From positions 431,501-495,500 of the forward strand of contig NZ_NKFP01000001.1 in NCBI RefSeq assembly GCF_002215035.1: 64,000 nucleotides of DNA, in the 5' to 3' direction. The notes beneath the pieces were generated by a model, which saw only the letters and a list, made by a program, of their open reading frames with translations, had not been told where the DNA came from and searched no databases. Within the stretch, counting starts at the first letter, position 1. Each line of letters starts with the position of its first letter. Positions 45,233-54,971 of the stretch are shown here, piece by piece. The translations under genes and the position numbers were made by a program. Origin of the DNA: Leptolyngbya ohadii IS1. Lineage in GTDB: Bacteria; Cyanobacteriota; Cyanobacteriia; Elainellales; Elainellaceae.

Positions 45233-48200
45233 TTAAACAGGTAATTCGGGTGTGAATTCCGAAGCAATATCCGAAGCGATACCCGAATTTGTATCCGATG
45301 TTATATCCGAATTCATATCCGAAGCAATATTCAGATTTCGATCAGAATGATTGCCGACTCTCTGCGGTAGCGGAAATTGCACGGTGAACGTTGCACCCTG
45401 GTTGCGTCCTGCACTGCTGGCTTCGATCGTTCCGCCATGCAGATGAACCAGATGCCGCACGATGGTTAGCCCTAAGCCCAGCCCCTCAAATTGCCGAGTT
45501 GTAGACGAACTGGATTGGCGAAATAGATCAAAGACGTGAGGTAGAAATACGGGGTCGATGCCTGCTCCAGTATCACTGACTTGAAGCTGTACTGCATTTG
45601 CCGTCTGTTCCAGGCAAAGCGTAATTTTGCCTCCCTGCGGCGTGAATTTAACCGCATTCGTCAGTAGATTCCAGACAATTTGCTGCAATCGCACCGGATC
45701 ACCATAGAGAAGCTGGATCGCAGTCCCGGCGCTGTCATTTTCTGGCACAGTAATAAAGGTTTCCAGCTCAATTTGTTTTGCGTTAGCCGTCGTGCGAATG
45801 CTGTTGACCACAGCCGCGATCGTTTCCAGAAAATTAACCTGACTCAACTTAAGCTGAATTTCACCCCGAAGCAGTTTCGCCACGTCAAGCAGATCGTCCA
45901 CCAGCTGAAGCTGACGGTGAGCATTGCGCTCGATCGTTTTCAGAGCTGCCAGAGTTCTCTCGCGGCTAAATTCCTGCCTTTGCAGCAGTTGACTCCAGCC
46001 CAGGATCGGGTTCAGCGGTGTCCGAAGCTCATGCGACAGCAGCAGCAGCAGTTCGTCTTTCATGCGGCTGGCTCGTTCGGCTTCAGTCCGGGCTGCCTGT
46101 TCCAGCTCAAAGGCTCGCAGTCGCTCTAGCGCAAGCTGTTTCTGGTCATCGATATCGGTGGAGGTGCCGTACCACTTCACAATATTGCCCTGCTGATCCT
46201 GAACAGGCATCGCCTTCACGAGAAACCAGCGATACTCTCCGGTCTTCGATCGCATCCGGCATTCGGTTTGATAGAGCGAGCGGGTTTCCTGCGCTTGCTG
46301 CCAGGTTTGCAGTAGCGTCGCAATATCGGCAGGATGAACGATCTGCACCCAGCGGTCGGACTGTGCCTGTTCAAGGGTGAAGCCCGTATAGTCTGACCAT
46401 CGCTGGTTAATATCATCTAACCCCCCCTGGGCATTGGCAGTCCAGATGAGCTGCGGAATCGATTCTGCTAAACAGCGATAGCGTTCCTCGTTCGATCGCA
46501 GTGCCAGTTCTGCCAGCTTCCGATCGGTTACATCGATTAAAATGCCATCCCACAGGACAGAACCGTCCGAGTATTGCTCAGCGCGGGCAATGCCCTTGAT
46601 CCATTTCACAGAACCATCGGGGTACAAACTTCGCCATTCGTGCTGCCATTGGGTTCCCGATTCAGCGGGCATCGGTATTGAAGCTTCAAAGCCAGGGCGA
46701 TCGTCCGGGTGAATGGTTGCCCACATCGTCTCAACATTGGCTAGGACGGCGGGCTGTGAAATACCCAGCAACTCCTCGCAGTCCAGACTCATGTAGAGGA
46801 AGCGATCGCGCCCGTCCGGCAAAATTTGATATTGGTAAATCACACCCGGTACGTTCTGTGCCAGAGCAGCGTAGCGTGCCTGAGATTCTTCCAGGGTATG
46901 CTCGACCCGCTTGCGCTCGGTAATGTCCTGCGCTGTGCCCAAAATTTGCCAGACCTGCCCAGCCTCGGTTCGCCGGAAAACCGTGTCGCGACTAAGCAAC
47001 CAGCGCCATTCGCCATTGACACTCCTCATGCGGTATTCGCACTCCAGGACTTCATTGGGCTGGGTATAATTCAGTTGTGCCTGATGCTCGGCAACAATCG
47101 CCAGATCAGCGGGATGAAATATCTCGGTAAATAGGTTTGAGTGCAGTGCCTCGATCTGCGCGGGCGAATAGCCCAGAACGTCCTCAATCTGCTGATTAAT
47201 GTAAACATTGCGCTGCTCGATCACATCATAAACATAGAGCAGCCCAGGGACAGCATCAGCGATTTGCTGAATAAACTGCTGGGATTCCCGCAGCTGTGCC
47301 TCGGCTTGTTTGCGGTGGGTGATGTCGATCGCAATTCCTACCATTCGAGAAGGCTGTCCGCTTGAGTTGCGATAGACGTTGCCTTTCAAGCAAAGCCAGC
47401 GATGGCAGTGGGGAGCATCGGGTAGCGAATCGCGCAGGCGAATTTCAAGTTCGTAGGGACTGCTGACTGAAGCCTGAATCGTTTGCCCCACAGCAGACTC
47501 GATCGCCTCCCGATCGTCAGGATGCACCCTTTGCAGAAACCGATCGTAGGTAATGGGGGTATTGGCGGGCACCCCAAACAACGCTTTGCAGCGATTAGAC
47601 CAGACGAGCTGTCTGGCTTCCAGATCGTAATCCCATAGCCCTAAATTTGCTCCTTCCAGAGCGAGCCGCAGCCGTTCTTCGCGATCGCGCAGGGCTTGAT
47701 TTTCACCGATCAGCAAGCTCAGCATAGACTGCGCCTGAAACTGAGGTTGGGGCATCTCCTGCGGAGGAATGACTTCTCCGGCTGTCTTCGGTTCTGCGAT
47801 CGGGGATGGCGTCGGCGCAGGATGCAGGGGAAGTTCCGTGAGGGTGGTTAGAACAGCGTAGGGACGATCGCCTGAGCCTTGAAACAGGGGTTGGGCATTG
47901 AGCAGCAGCCAGACAAGCGTACCGTTGGGCTGGTAGAAGCCCATCACAACATCCCGGCAGGGTTTTCCGGTGTGGAGAGCAACCATTGCCGGATGTTCTT
48001 CCCCCGGAAAAGGCGTACCGTCTTCGCGCACCACGCGCCAGGTTAGGCTGTTCGAGTTCCACCCGGTCATTTGGGCGGCGGTTAATCCCATCATGCGTTC
48101 GGCGTTGGCATTGCAGGCAGCAATCTGTCCGTCTGCAAGCTGAAGTACCATGCCTGCTGCCGAAATAATCTCGCTGTTGACTAATTCGCGATTTACCGCT

Positions 48201-48304
48201 TCCTGTTTCAACGCCTGAGCTTCAGACAAACCGTTGAGCGATGGTGCGGTCTTGGACTCCGGTTGACCGTGCAACGGATGCTGAGACGAAGGGCGATCGA
48301 GCAT
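45233..48304 (-). CDS. Sensor histidine kinase with five PAS domains
   Basis: A 1023-residue soluble kinase, ATG 48304. Residues 50-160 form a first PAS-like unit ([19 protein letters not shown]). Four PAS/PAC units follow, ending [33 protein letters not shown] and [11 protein letters not shown]. HisKA has [20 protein letters not shown] near residue 765. HATPase has [22 protein letters not shown] and [12 protein letters not shown]. No receiver. The C-terminal 30 residues ([18 protein letters not shown]) are encoded by a degenerate 12-bp tandem repeat. It converges with the kinase ending at 45226 (6-bp gap), so a bidirectional end of transcription is expected there. Confidence 0.92.
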   Translation of the reverse strand: MLDRPSSQHPLHGQPESKTAPSLNGLSEAQALKQEAVNRELVNSEIISAAGMVLQLADGQIAACNANAERMMGLTAAQMTGWNSNSLTWRVVREDGTPFPGEEHPAMVALHTGKPCRDVVMGFYQPNGTLVWLLLNAQPLFQGSGDRPYAVLTTLTELPLHPAPTPSPIAEPKTAGEVIPPQEMPQPQFQAQSMLSLLIGENQALRDREERLRLALEGANLGLWDYDLEARQLVWSNRCKALFGVPANTPITYDRFLQRVHPDDREAIESAVGQTIQASVSSPYELEIRLRDSLPDAPHCHRWLCLKGNVYRNSSGQPSRMVGIAIDITHRKQAEAQLRESQQFIQQIADAVPGLLYVYDVIEQRNVYINQQIEDVLGYSPAQIEALHSNLFTEIFHPADLAIVAEHQAQLNYTQPNEVLECEYRMRSVNGEWRWLLSRDTVFRRTEAGQVWQILGTAQDITERKRVEHTLEESQARYAALAQNVPGVIYQYQILPDGRDRFLYMSLDCEELLGISQPAVLANVETMWATIHPDDRPGFEASIPMPAESGTQWQHEWRSLYPDGSVKWIKGIARAEQYSDGSVLWDGILIDVTDRKLAELALRSNEERYRCLAESIPQLIWTANAQGGLDDINQRWSDYTGFTLEQAQSDRWVQIVHPADIATLLQTWQQAQETRSLYQTECRMRSKTGEYRWFLVKAMPVQDQQGNIVKWYGTSTDIDDQKQLALERLRAFELEQAARTEAERASRMKDELLLLLSHELRTPLNPILGWSQLLQRQEFSRERTLAALKTIERNAHRQLQLVDDLLDVAKLLRGEIQLKLSQVNFLETIAAVVNSIRTTANAKQIELETFITVPENDSAGTAIQLLYGDPVRLQQIVWNLLTNAVKFTPQGGKITLCLEQTANAVQLQVSDTGAGIDPVFLPHVFDLFRQSSSSTTRQFEGLGLGLTIVRHLVHLHGGTIEASSAGRNQGATFTVQFPLPQRVGNHSDRNLNIASDMNSDITSDTNSGIASDIASEFTPELPV
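45248..45335 (-). repeat. 12-bp tandem repeat at the 3' end of a kinase gene
   Basis: Six or seven degenerate copies of ATCCGAAGCAAT (plus-strand reading) encode an IASD/ITSD-like tail on the minus strand. Confidence 0.8.
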
Positions 48305-48499
48305 TTTGAGAAATCGCTGAGGGAGGGCAGATAAACGCGATACCAGTCAAAGCCATATCAAAATTAAAGCCATGTCAATGAAGAGCTATCTCAACAAAAG
48401 CGATATCAGGCTATCCCTAGAAAAGAACCTGGAACCTGGAGATGCCCGCCTAGCAAGCAGATGTGGGTTATCCTGCACCATTAGGGCAACTGACATCCC

Positions 48500-48733
48500 C
48501 TACCGCGTCTCGTCCCAAAAGTACTTGGCAAGCAGGTCTTCGCCCTCCGCACCCATCTGAATCAGGCGTTGCTTGATCAGCCTTACTGCATTGGGTGAGG
48601 GGCTGACGCGCTGATTTTCCCACCGATTAATGGTTTGAAACGAGACACCGAGCTGCGCTGCAAGCCTCTCCTGCGATAAATCAAGCCGCTGTCGCAATAT
48701 GGAAATTAACGTCGAGAATCGCTCTTTGTTCAC
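48500..48733 (-). CDS. Small XRE-family helix-turn-helix regulator
   Basis: A 77-residue protein, ATG 48733. LRQRLDLSQERLAAQLGVSFQTINRWENQR is cut here to its core: LSQERLAAQLGV then FQTINRWE, the Cro/XRE helix-turn-helix. No room for a ligand domain. It lies upstream of the five-PAS kinase on the same strand with a 195-bp gap. As a stand-alone protein it could be a repressor or an antitoxin, but no toxin gene is adjacent on its strand. Confidence 0.85.
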   Translation of the reverse strand: MNKERFSTLISILRQRLDLSQERLAAQLGVSFQTINRWENQRVSPSPNAVRLIKQRLIQMGAEGEDLLAKYFWDETR

Positions 48734-48928
48734 AAATTTTCAATCTACATCATTGATTTCTTCCACAGAATAGCGAGGATGTTATAACATTCTTTCTCCT
48801 AAGGGAGCGATTTTGGGTCTACCCCTGGATAGATTCACACAATAATGACTTTCTCTAGCCGGAGATCTGACAAAAGAAATTCCATTCCTAGTAGGCTGGG
48901 AAAGCTGCCTTTCTGTTTACACCGCACA

Positions 48929-49432
48929 ATGGAAAAAACTAAAGCTTTCGCCATCCTGGTTTCTGTGCCAGAAATTCACCTCATTTCTGGATTAGAAGCT
49001 ATTGCCGCCCAACTGGACTCCGACGAACCCCTCCCCGAACAAGTCCCCAAAGTGGCATTTGGCAGTATGGATTTTGAGCAGTTTGGAGAAGTCGAGAAGC
49101 TGCGGGGCGGTAGGGCGATCGGTGTGTTCATTCATGCTGCCGATGCAAAGGGCGATCAGCCCCTCAATCCAGAAGTAACCTGGCGAGGATGGTATGTGGG
49201 CTATGTTGCCTCCCGTCGCGGTCGCTATCCCGGTAAGTCAATCTACCGCCCCAAATCAACCTTATCTGACCCTCCGACCTGGGCAGTGTTCTGGGAGCTA
49301 CAGGAACTGGAGCCGCTCAAGAAGCCTATTGCAATCGGCAATCTGCGAGCAAGAGGTAAGAAAACGAACCTGCAAGCTCGCTTTATTCCAGATAGCCCTG
49401 TTCTGATTGACTATCCCGCAATTCGAGCATAG
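48929..49432 (+). CDS. Conserved hypothetical protein
   Basis: A 167-residue protein if read from ATG 48929 (MEKTKAFAILVSVPEI); the frame is open to ATG 48845 (195 residues), but the extra N-terminus is Ser/Arg-rich and looks like leader. Visible features: SGLEAIAAQLDSDEPLPEQVPKVAF-type opening, VTWRGWYVGYVASRRGRYPG in the middle, PPTWAVFWELQELEPL later. Soluble, alpha/beta. I do not recognise the family. The N-terminal region of the ORF is divergent from the XRE gene at 48733. Confidence 0.75.
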   Translation: MEKTKAFAILVSVPEIHLISGLEAIAAQLDSDEPLPEQVPKVAFGSMDFEQFGEVEKLRGGRAIGVFIHAADAKGDQPLNPEVTWRGWYVGYVASRRGRYPGKSIYRPKSTLSDPPTWAVFWELQELEPLKKPIAIGNLRARGKKTNLQARFIPDSPVLIDYPAIRA

Positions 49433-49434
49433 TC

Positions 49435-49512
49435 CGATCGTCAAGCCTACAATCCGTCAGCCTACAATCCGTCAGCCTGAAACTGTCAGCTTGAAATTCG
49501 TGAGCCTGCAAT
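49435..49512 (+). repeat. 15-bp tandem repeats after a hypothetical gene
   Basis: Five degenerate copies of GTCAGCCTACAATCC immediately follow the stop at 49432. Confidence 0.78.
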
Positions 49513-49579
49513 CTATCAATATTTTCGCAAGATGTTGTCGCAGGCTCATTCTTAATGTTTCAAGACCTATTGGCAGAAC

Positions 49580-49680
49580 TACAGCAATCCTTTGCAGGGT
49601 TTGAACGGGGTGCAGGGGTTCCCCTGCCTGGGGGCGCAGCCCCCACCCCCCTTGTTCACAACCTACTTGTGAACGCTGTA
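49580..49680. mobile_element. MITE-like hairpin repeat
   Basis: About 100 bp bounded by TACAGC (49580) and GCTGTA (49675-49680). Internally it contains three strong hairpins: GCAGGGG/CCCCTGC, GGGGGC/GCCCCC and GTTCACAA/TTGTGAAC (49654-49674). This G-rich hairpin type is common as a dispersed repeat in filamentous cyanobacteria. It has no coding capacity. Its right end runs into the kinase-like gene. Confidence 0.65.
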
Positions 49681-50352
49681 TGGTAGGGAACGATAAAGTT
49701 TGCCTTTTCTTAACTGCCGCAGTTTGCGATAGAACGCACGCACCCCGTCCAGAAGCCAGCTGGGAACCTGGACTCGTAAAGGCAGCAGGATCGGGCGATA
49801 AATCCAGCGATAGGCGCGCTTGAGGTCATTCCAGGCGGAGCAGTCATCCCGGTGCAAAAAATCCGACACATCCACAACCGCTCCCCGGCGCGTGTGCAGC
49901 ATCATCACGTTCTTGCCATGAATATCGTGGGGATTTAAGCCCACAGAGCGAGCATAGTCGAGGGCACGATCGATGTCGGCAATAACCTGTGGTGGAATGG
50001 GAAGTCCTTTACGCAAAGCATCCCACAGGGTAATCCCTTCTAATCTTTGCAGGATCAGGAAGTTTTTTCCCTGGAACAAACATCGGGAAAACCCAGGATA
50101 GCTGCCCAGGCGATCGTAAACCTCTGCCTCTTCTTCCAGTCCAGGGCGACCAGGAGCATAGACCTTTACCACCAGATGCGGAAAATCGGGGTGGCAGAAC
50201 ACAGCCGCATAGTTTCCCGCCCCCAAAAGCGTCCAGGGGGATGGATAGCGCCCAACGACGACTGGATCATAGGAACTTTCACTGCTCAATTCCAGCCCAG
50301 GCAAAAGCTCAAGCCTCACACGATCGCTGAGTTGAATTGCCGCATCGGTCAT
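49663..50352 (-). CDS. Protein kinase-like protein with atypical catalytic motifs
   Basis: A 229-residue protein, ATG 50352. Kinase N-lobe features: LLGAGNYAAVF (glycine loop), HLVVKVYAPG (Lys of VAIK), EEEAEVYDRL (helix C Glu), LILQRLEGITLWDAL (hinge). The catalytic loop reads GLNPHDIHGKNVMM in place of HRDLKPEN, and VVDVSDF stands where DFG is expected, as in small-molecule and lipopolysaccharide-type kinases. It is short for a Ser/Thr kinase. The stop codon lies in the loop of the hairpin at 49654-49674 of the MITE-like repeat, so the last residues (YSVHK) come from the repeat and the original C-terminus may have been replaced. Substrate unknown. Confidence 0.82.
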   Translation of the reverse strand: MTDAAIQLSDRVRLELLPGLELSSESSYDPVVVGRYPSPWTLLGAGNYAAVFCHPDFPHLVVKVYAPGRPGLEEEAEVYDRLGSYPGFSRCLFQGKNFLILQRLEGITLWDALRKGLPIPPQVIADIDRALDYARSVGLNPHDIHGKNVMMLHTRRGAVVDVSDFLHRDDCSAWNDLKRAYRWIYRPILLPLRVQVPSWLLDGVRAFYRKLRQLRKGKLYRSLPYSVHK

Positions 50353-50545
50353 GCGATTATTGCTCCTTGCCAGAGAAAAAGGGAAGCATCCGTAGCCCTC
50401 ATTACCAGGATGCCCCTGTCACTGGGAGGAATGTCAATAGGACAATATAAAGTCCGTCCGCCAGATTTGTAGCGGCAGTCATCGTGTGGCGCTGCGGGGC
50501 ATTCTATAGTTTGAATAGAACCCGATTATTCTTCAGCTGAACTTT

Positions 50546-51259
50546 ATGGACTTATCCAATTCCAAAACTGCGAAGAACCTTGCTGATGCCTTTGCAGGGG
50601 AATCGATGGCAAATCGCAAGTACCTTTTCTTTGCAGATGTGGCACGCAAGCTGGGTATGACGGACCTGGCAAAGCTGTTTCGCGAGACAGCCAATCAGGA
50701 AACCGAACATGCCTTTGCCCATTTTCGACTCCTGCACCCGGAACTGGTGGTTGAGGATGCTGCTGCCCTGAGTGATGCCGAGAAGCAGGCGCTCGCCGCT
50801 CGCTGTCTGGAACTGGCAATTGAAGGGGAGACCTATGAACATACAATTATGTACCCTGGCTTCGCAGAGCAGGCACGGGTCGATCGCGATGGGGGTGCGG
50901 TTGCCGAATTCCAGGAACAGGAAGCCGAATCCCGCGAACATGCGGCAATGTTCCGGCAGGCAGCGCATCGGTTTGGCTTGCTGACGCACATCGAAAACCA
51001 CCACGCTCAGCAGTACACTGAAGCATTACAGGCACTCAGCGGGGTTGCCCCCCAAGTCAAAATTGCCGCAGGCGATCCTGCCACGCAAAAATGGATGTGC
51101 CTTCAGTGCGCGATGATTTACGATCCGGTGGCGGGTGATCCGGATTCTGGAATTGCCCCAGGAACTCCCTTTGAGGACATTCCGGAGGACTGGTTTTGCC
51201 CGATCTGCGGAGCCACGAAAAAATCCTTTGTGCCCCACGCCGAAGCGATCGCCGCTTAA
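50546..51259 (+). CDS. rbr: Rubrerythrin
   Basis: A 237-residue non-haem diiron protein with ATG 50546. Residues 1-150 form the ferritin-like four-helix bundle with metal ligands in [36 protein letters not shown] and [12 protein letters not shown]. Residues 185-230 form a C-terminal rubredoxin domain with two CxxC pairs ([10 protein letters not shown] and CPICGA). Rubrerythrins reduce hydrogen peroxide in the cytoplasm using reduced rubredoxin-type donors. Length and domain order are those of classical rubrerythrin. It is followed after 95 bp by an esterase gene on the same strand. Confidence 0.96.
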   Translation: MDLSNSKTAKNLADAFAGESMANRKYLFFADVARKLGMTDLAKLFRETANQETEHAFAHFRLLHPELVVEDAAALSDAEKQALAARCLELAIEGETYEHTIMYPGFAEQARVDRDGGAVAEFQEQEAESREHAAMFRQAAHRFGLLTHIENHHAQQYTEALQALSGVAPQVKIAAGDPATQKWMCLQCAMIYDPVAGDPDSGIAPGTPFEDIPEDWFCPICGATKKSFVPHAEAIAA

Positions 51260-51354
51260 GAACAATCTGCGTTCTGTAGGCTGTATTTTGCCGCTATCGC
51301 CTTTTGTTTGATTCCTTGCTCGATTTTTTGCCCATTTTTTGCCCACTTTTGCCA

Positions 51355-52617
51355 ATGGACAATCCTCCAAATCGATCTCGCTCTGGCATCGGCAGAAGGC
51401 GCAGTCTGACTCTCGCTGGGGGATTCCTGCTTACGGTGGGAGTTCCCTGGCTGCTGAGTCTCGTGGGGTTCTTCCTGAGTTTATGGATTGTGGTTCCGGC
51501 TCCCACGTTTTCCCTGCTGCCCCTAGGGGTGGGTGCGCCGGAGGTGAGTCCGTGGCTGCTGGCTGTGAATGCGATCGCTCTCCTGCTGGTTCTGCTGCGG
51601 CTTCAGTCTGGCTGGTGGTTTGGGGTAGCGCTGGTCTGTAGTGTGCTGGGGTTCATTCTCAGTGCGTTCCCCCTGATGCAGTTTCCCGCTGCCAATGCCC
51701 GTATTGCTCAGGAGATGGAAGCCCGGCTTGGAAAAGCATCCCTCACCGCAACGCCTCCTATTGCACAATCGCTGCGTTCCCGTCCGTTTGTCTGGAGCGA
51801 TTCCTTTCGGGGAATTGCCGTACCGCCTGTCCGAATCGATCGTGCCATTCCGTTTGCCCAGGTTGAGGGGGTGACGCTGACGCTGAATCTCTACCGTCCC
51901 CTTGCGGTGGGTCTGCATCCAGCGATCGCAGTAATCTACGGAGGAGCCTGGCAAAACGGCACCCCTGCCAACGACGAACTCTTTAGCCGCTATATGGCAG
52001 CCCAGGGTTACACGGTGGTCGCACTGGACTACCGCCATGCCCCTCAGTTTCGTTTCCCGGCACAACTCCAAGACATCCAAACCGCCCTGGTTTTTATTCA
52101 GGAGCAGGCAGAAGCGCTAGAAATCGATCGCCAGCGGGTTGCGCTAATGGGACGATCGGCGGGTGGACATCTGGCATCCCTTGCTGCCTATGGAGAGAGT
52201 CCCTTCCCAATTCGCGCTGTGGTGAATTACTACGGTCCCACTAATCTGATTGAAGGCTACAATAATCCCCCAGTTCCCGACCCGATCGACAGTCGTGCGG
52301 TGCTGGAAGCATTCCTGGGCGGGAGTCCCAATCAGGTCGAAAATCTGTATCAGCAGGCTTCCCCAATTAATGCTGTGCAGCCTAACCTGCCGCCATCCCT
52401 CCTGGTTTACGGCGGACGCGATCATGTGGTGCAGCCTAAATTTGGACGACAGCTCTACGACAAGCTGAAAGCCGCAGGCAATCGTGCCGTCTGGGTGGAA
52501 ATTCCCTGGGCAGAACACGCTTTTGATGCCGTCTTTAGCGGCGTAAGCAATCAGCTTGCTTTGTACTACACGGAGCGGTTTCTCGCCTGGGCATTGCAGG
52601 AACAATTCCCGTTCTAG
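51355..52617 (+). CDS. Membrane-anchored alpha/beta hydrolase (esterase/lipase family)
   Basis: A 420-residue protein from ATG 51355; the frame is open to TTG 51304. Three hydrophobic segments in residues 20-130 anchor it in the membrane. The catalytic domain begins near residue 170: oxyanion region VIYGGAWQNG (YGG in place of the usual HGG), nucleophile GRSAGGHLASLAAYG, acid in YGGRDHVVQPK, base in WAEHAFDAVF. This is the BD-FAE/esterase-lipase (Abhydrolase_3-like) pattern. Substrate unknown; probably an ester or short acyl chain at the membrane. Confidence 0.9.
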   Translation: MDNPPNRSRSGIGRRRSLTLAGGFLLTVGVPWLLSLVGFFLSLWIVVPAPTFSLLPLGVGAPEVSPWLLAVNAIALLLVLLRLQSGWWFGVALVCSVLGFILSAFPLMQFPAANARIAQEMEARLGKASLTATPPIAQSLRSRPFVWSDSFRGIAVPPVRIDRAIPFAQVEGVTLTLNLYRPLAVGLHPAIAVIYGGAWQNGTPANDELFSRYMAAQGYTVVALDYRHAPQFRFPAQLQDIQTALVFIQEQAEALEIDRQRVALMGRSAGGHLASLAAYGESPFPIRAVVNYYGPTNLIEGYNNPPVPDPIDSRAVLEAFLGGSPNQVENLYQQASPINAVQPNLPPSLLVYGGRDHVVQPKFGRQLYDKLKAAGNRAVWVEIPWAEHAFDAVFSGVSNQLALYYTERFLAWALQEQFPF

Positions 52618-53572
52618 CGTATCGGGCAAGCGGTGGTTGATTTCTTGCCTGGTATCTGGATGAGAAAAAGCAGGCTCTCACAAATATTGGGTAGAAAGCT
52701 ATTAGATAGAAAGCTGTTGAGTAGCTAGCTGTGCAGCCACCTGACGATCGCGCCGAACAAAATCGAAATCTGCGTTGATTGGCAATCGTTAGGTTGAATC
52801 GATCGTTAGGTTGAAGGACAGTGCTCGGATTTCAAAAATCGACCCTGAACTGATCGTTTGGTAGAAAAGTTTTATCATTCGGCTGAATAACGATAATCAG
52901 AAATAAACAAAGATTTACAAGTTTAAAGTCGCGGAAAACAGGACTTTAAACACAAAACTTTTGAAACAGGCAAACATACCAAATATACATTAATATTCAC
53001 GCCAGCGATTCTTAAAAGGATTGTTAAGCAAACAAATAGAAGATATTCCAGCCGATAGAATAAATCTGCAAGGTGCGATTCTTGACGCCCGATTTAGCTT
53101 GGGTAATTCATGAGCGTTTTAAACCTTTGAAGGCATCACTGCCCCTGGTATTGTCGATCGCGACGGTCAGGATCACGCTGTTTACTGGTCTACCGACCCC
53201 GTATGGCACACTTCGTCTGATGGTAAAAAAGAACGTACGCCGAGCCAGATTCTAGATCTAGCCATTTCCCTGTGATCAACCAAATTCATCCAAATTGTTT
53301 AATTTTCCTGGGTTTCATGTTATTTATTATTGATTCCTGAGGTACAGTTATGTCGCAGCGATCTTTTGCAGGTCAGGAAATAGTCAGCCTGGATACATAT
53401 TCTTCATGTATTCCTGTTAACTTCTCTGACTCCATGCCCGATGCGATAGACGCGCACCTTTGGAAGATAGCTTCGACAATCCGCTTGTCAATTCAGCTGT
53501 ACAAATCGATTTTGTAGCCATAAGATTTGTAGCCATAAAACTTGTGCATCATTGCTTCAGGAGAAACCGTTT
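52618..53572. other. Long AT-rich intergenic region
   Basis: A 955-bp stretch without a credible gene. ATCGTTAGGTTGAA is directly repeated at 52784 and 52802. A 60-codon frame at 53073 has no support. An RNA gene cannot be excluded, but I recognise none. Confidence 0.5.
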
Positions 53573-53935
53573 ATGACCGCTTTCATTATCAGCATCATTG
53601 TGACCGCCATCAGTCTGTTAATCATTTCTAAACTGCCAACAGGAGTTGAAATCGATAACCCCCTGATCGCGCTAATTGCAGGCGCAATTATTGGGGCATT
53701 TAGTGGACTCTGGGGAATCTTTCCAACCTGGTTTAGAGCGGGGACGGCTGTTCTGAGTCTGGGTCTGATCCCGCTGATTGGCAGTATCATTGTCTTCGGT
53801 CTATCTGCTTGGCTGATTGAGGGCTTTCGGCTTCGCTGGGGGTTTGGAAGCGCCATTCTCGGTGCGATCGCCCTGGCAATTGTCAACTCTATTCTATTCT
53901 TCATCCTGCGGCAGACGGGCTTGGTCGCTGTGTAG
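53573..53935 (+). CDS. Small membrane protein, phage-holin-4-2-like family
   Basis: A 120-residue protein from ATG 53573, with CAGGAGAAA as ribosome site; the TTG further upstream is unlikely. Four hydrophobic segments at about 1-20, 30-52, 58-80 and 90-118, separated by short loops, fit the Phage_holin_4_2-like family of small bacterial membrane proteins. Despite the name, members are common in non-phage settings and nothing viral surrounds it. Function unknown. Confidence 0.8.
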   Translation: MTAFIISIIVTAISLLIISKLPTGVEIDNPLIALIAGAIIGAFSGLWGIFPTWFRAGTAVLSLGLIPLIGSIIVFGLSAWLIEGFRLRWGFGSAILGAIALAIVNSILFFILRQTGLVAV

Positions 53936-54971
53936 ACTCGCCTGCCAACCCTGATACCCCTTACTTGCTGTTTGGCTCTTCACGTTCAGGCTTTGGGGCA
54001 ACAGGGCAGCGAGGCAGCATTCATATAACGTTGACATCACGTTTATAGAATGTCTACACAGCGTCTCTGCCGGTGCAAAAGCCTTAGCCTATTTACTTCA
54101 AAAGTAGAATTTACGTGGCGGTCTGTCCTTGAGCAGCCGCTTTTTGCTTGTGAATTTCTGGTAAAACATCCCAACCCGATCATCTACCGCTGCTACAGGA
54201 TAGAAAAACTCCTCAGCAGTAGAGAATTTCCGTCGTGATGCCGTTTTGATCCGCTATCATAATCCCCCCACGCCGCAGAAATTCGTCGCCCAGCAACAAC
54301 CGCAAGAACACAGAGACTCCGCTTACAGTACCCCTCTTTTGCGCTCCTCCAAACCGACGATCGAGGGAGGTAGGGGGGATGACGTACCGTAATTTTTCGG
54401 ATTTTATTACGCCTTTCCTCTGCTGGGTCAGACCGCCCTTTGTTTTCTCTAGGCAGCAGAAATAGCGATGGGATGCAACAGCTTGTATTAAGAAACCGTA
54501 TGGTCTCGACGGTAGGGGTTGATGAACAACCCTTTAATTTGTTTCGATGGGGTAGTTCGATCGCAGCTGTAAAAAAAAGCACATTGTTCTACTAAACTCC
54601 TAGCTATATAACCTTACCTATGTAGCGTGTTAGGCATTGAGATCTTGGCGTGATGTCTTAGCGTGATATCTCAGTGTAATGTCTCGCGACTTTTCAACGT
54701 GCTTATTTTTTGCTGTGGCGAAAGCACCTTCTTACCGTCAATTCTTTGAGTGAATTTTTTCCTCAACGGAATTGCTGCTGAGTTGAATTATTGCACTGTC
54801 ATTTTGTTTATTTCGTTTACCGCTTATAGCAATCCCAAATGATTTGTGAGAAAGGGGGTGTGGGGCTTTACCCCACGCAGAGGTGCAACTCCTGCACCCC
54901 AAATACAAGACAGAAAGGATTGCTATAGACAAAATGCCATTGCATTTGCTCTCATCTTTCTACCTACTTCC
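53936..54971. other. Long intergenic region with a hairpin and a MITE
   Basis: A 1036-bp stretch. GGGTTG-ATGAA-CAACCC at 54516-54532 followed by TTT is a weak terminator-like hairpin. CGTGATGTCTTAG-like units repeat at about 54651-54695. The MITE at 54825-54927 is described separately. Open frames at 54050 (plus) and 54193 (minus) look accidental. Confidence 0.5.
54825..54927. mobile_element. 103-bp MITE-like element with 11-bp terminal inverted repeats
   Basis: TATAGCAATCC (54825-54835) and GGATTGCTATA (54917-54927) are perfect inverted termini. Inside are two hairpins, GTGGGG/CCCCAC and GGTGCA/TGCACC. No coding capacity. It lies just upstream of the secreted RTX protein gene. The terminus TATAGCAATCC is one I know from dispersed cyanobacterial repeats. 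Confidence 0.8.

Noticed and set aside
53573-53935. Holin-like protein as a prophage sign
   Set aside because: No endolysin, integrase or structural gene is nearby; the family is common on bacterial chromosomes.
54193-54582. 129-codon minus frame between the holin-like and RTX genes
   Set aside because: Composition is basic and irregular, no family or ribosome site was recognised, and it faces no partner gene.
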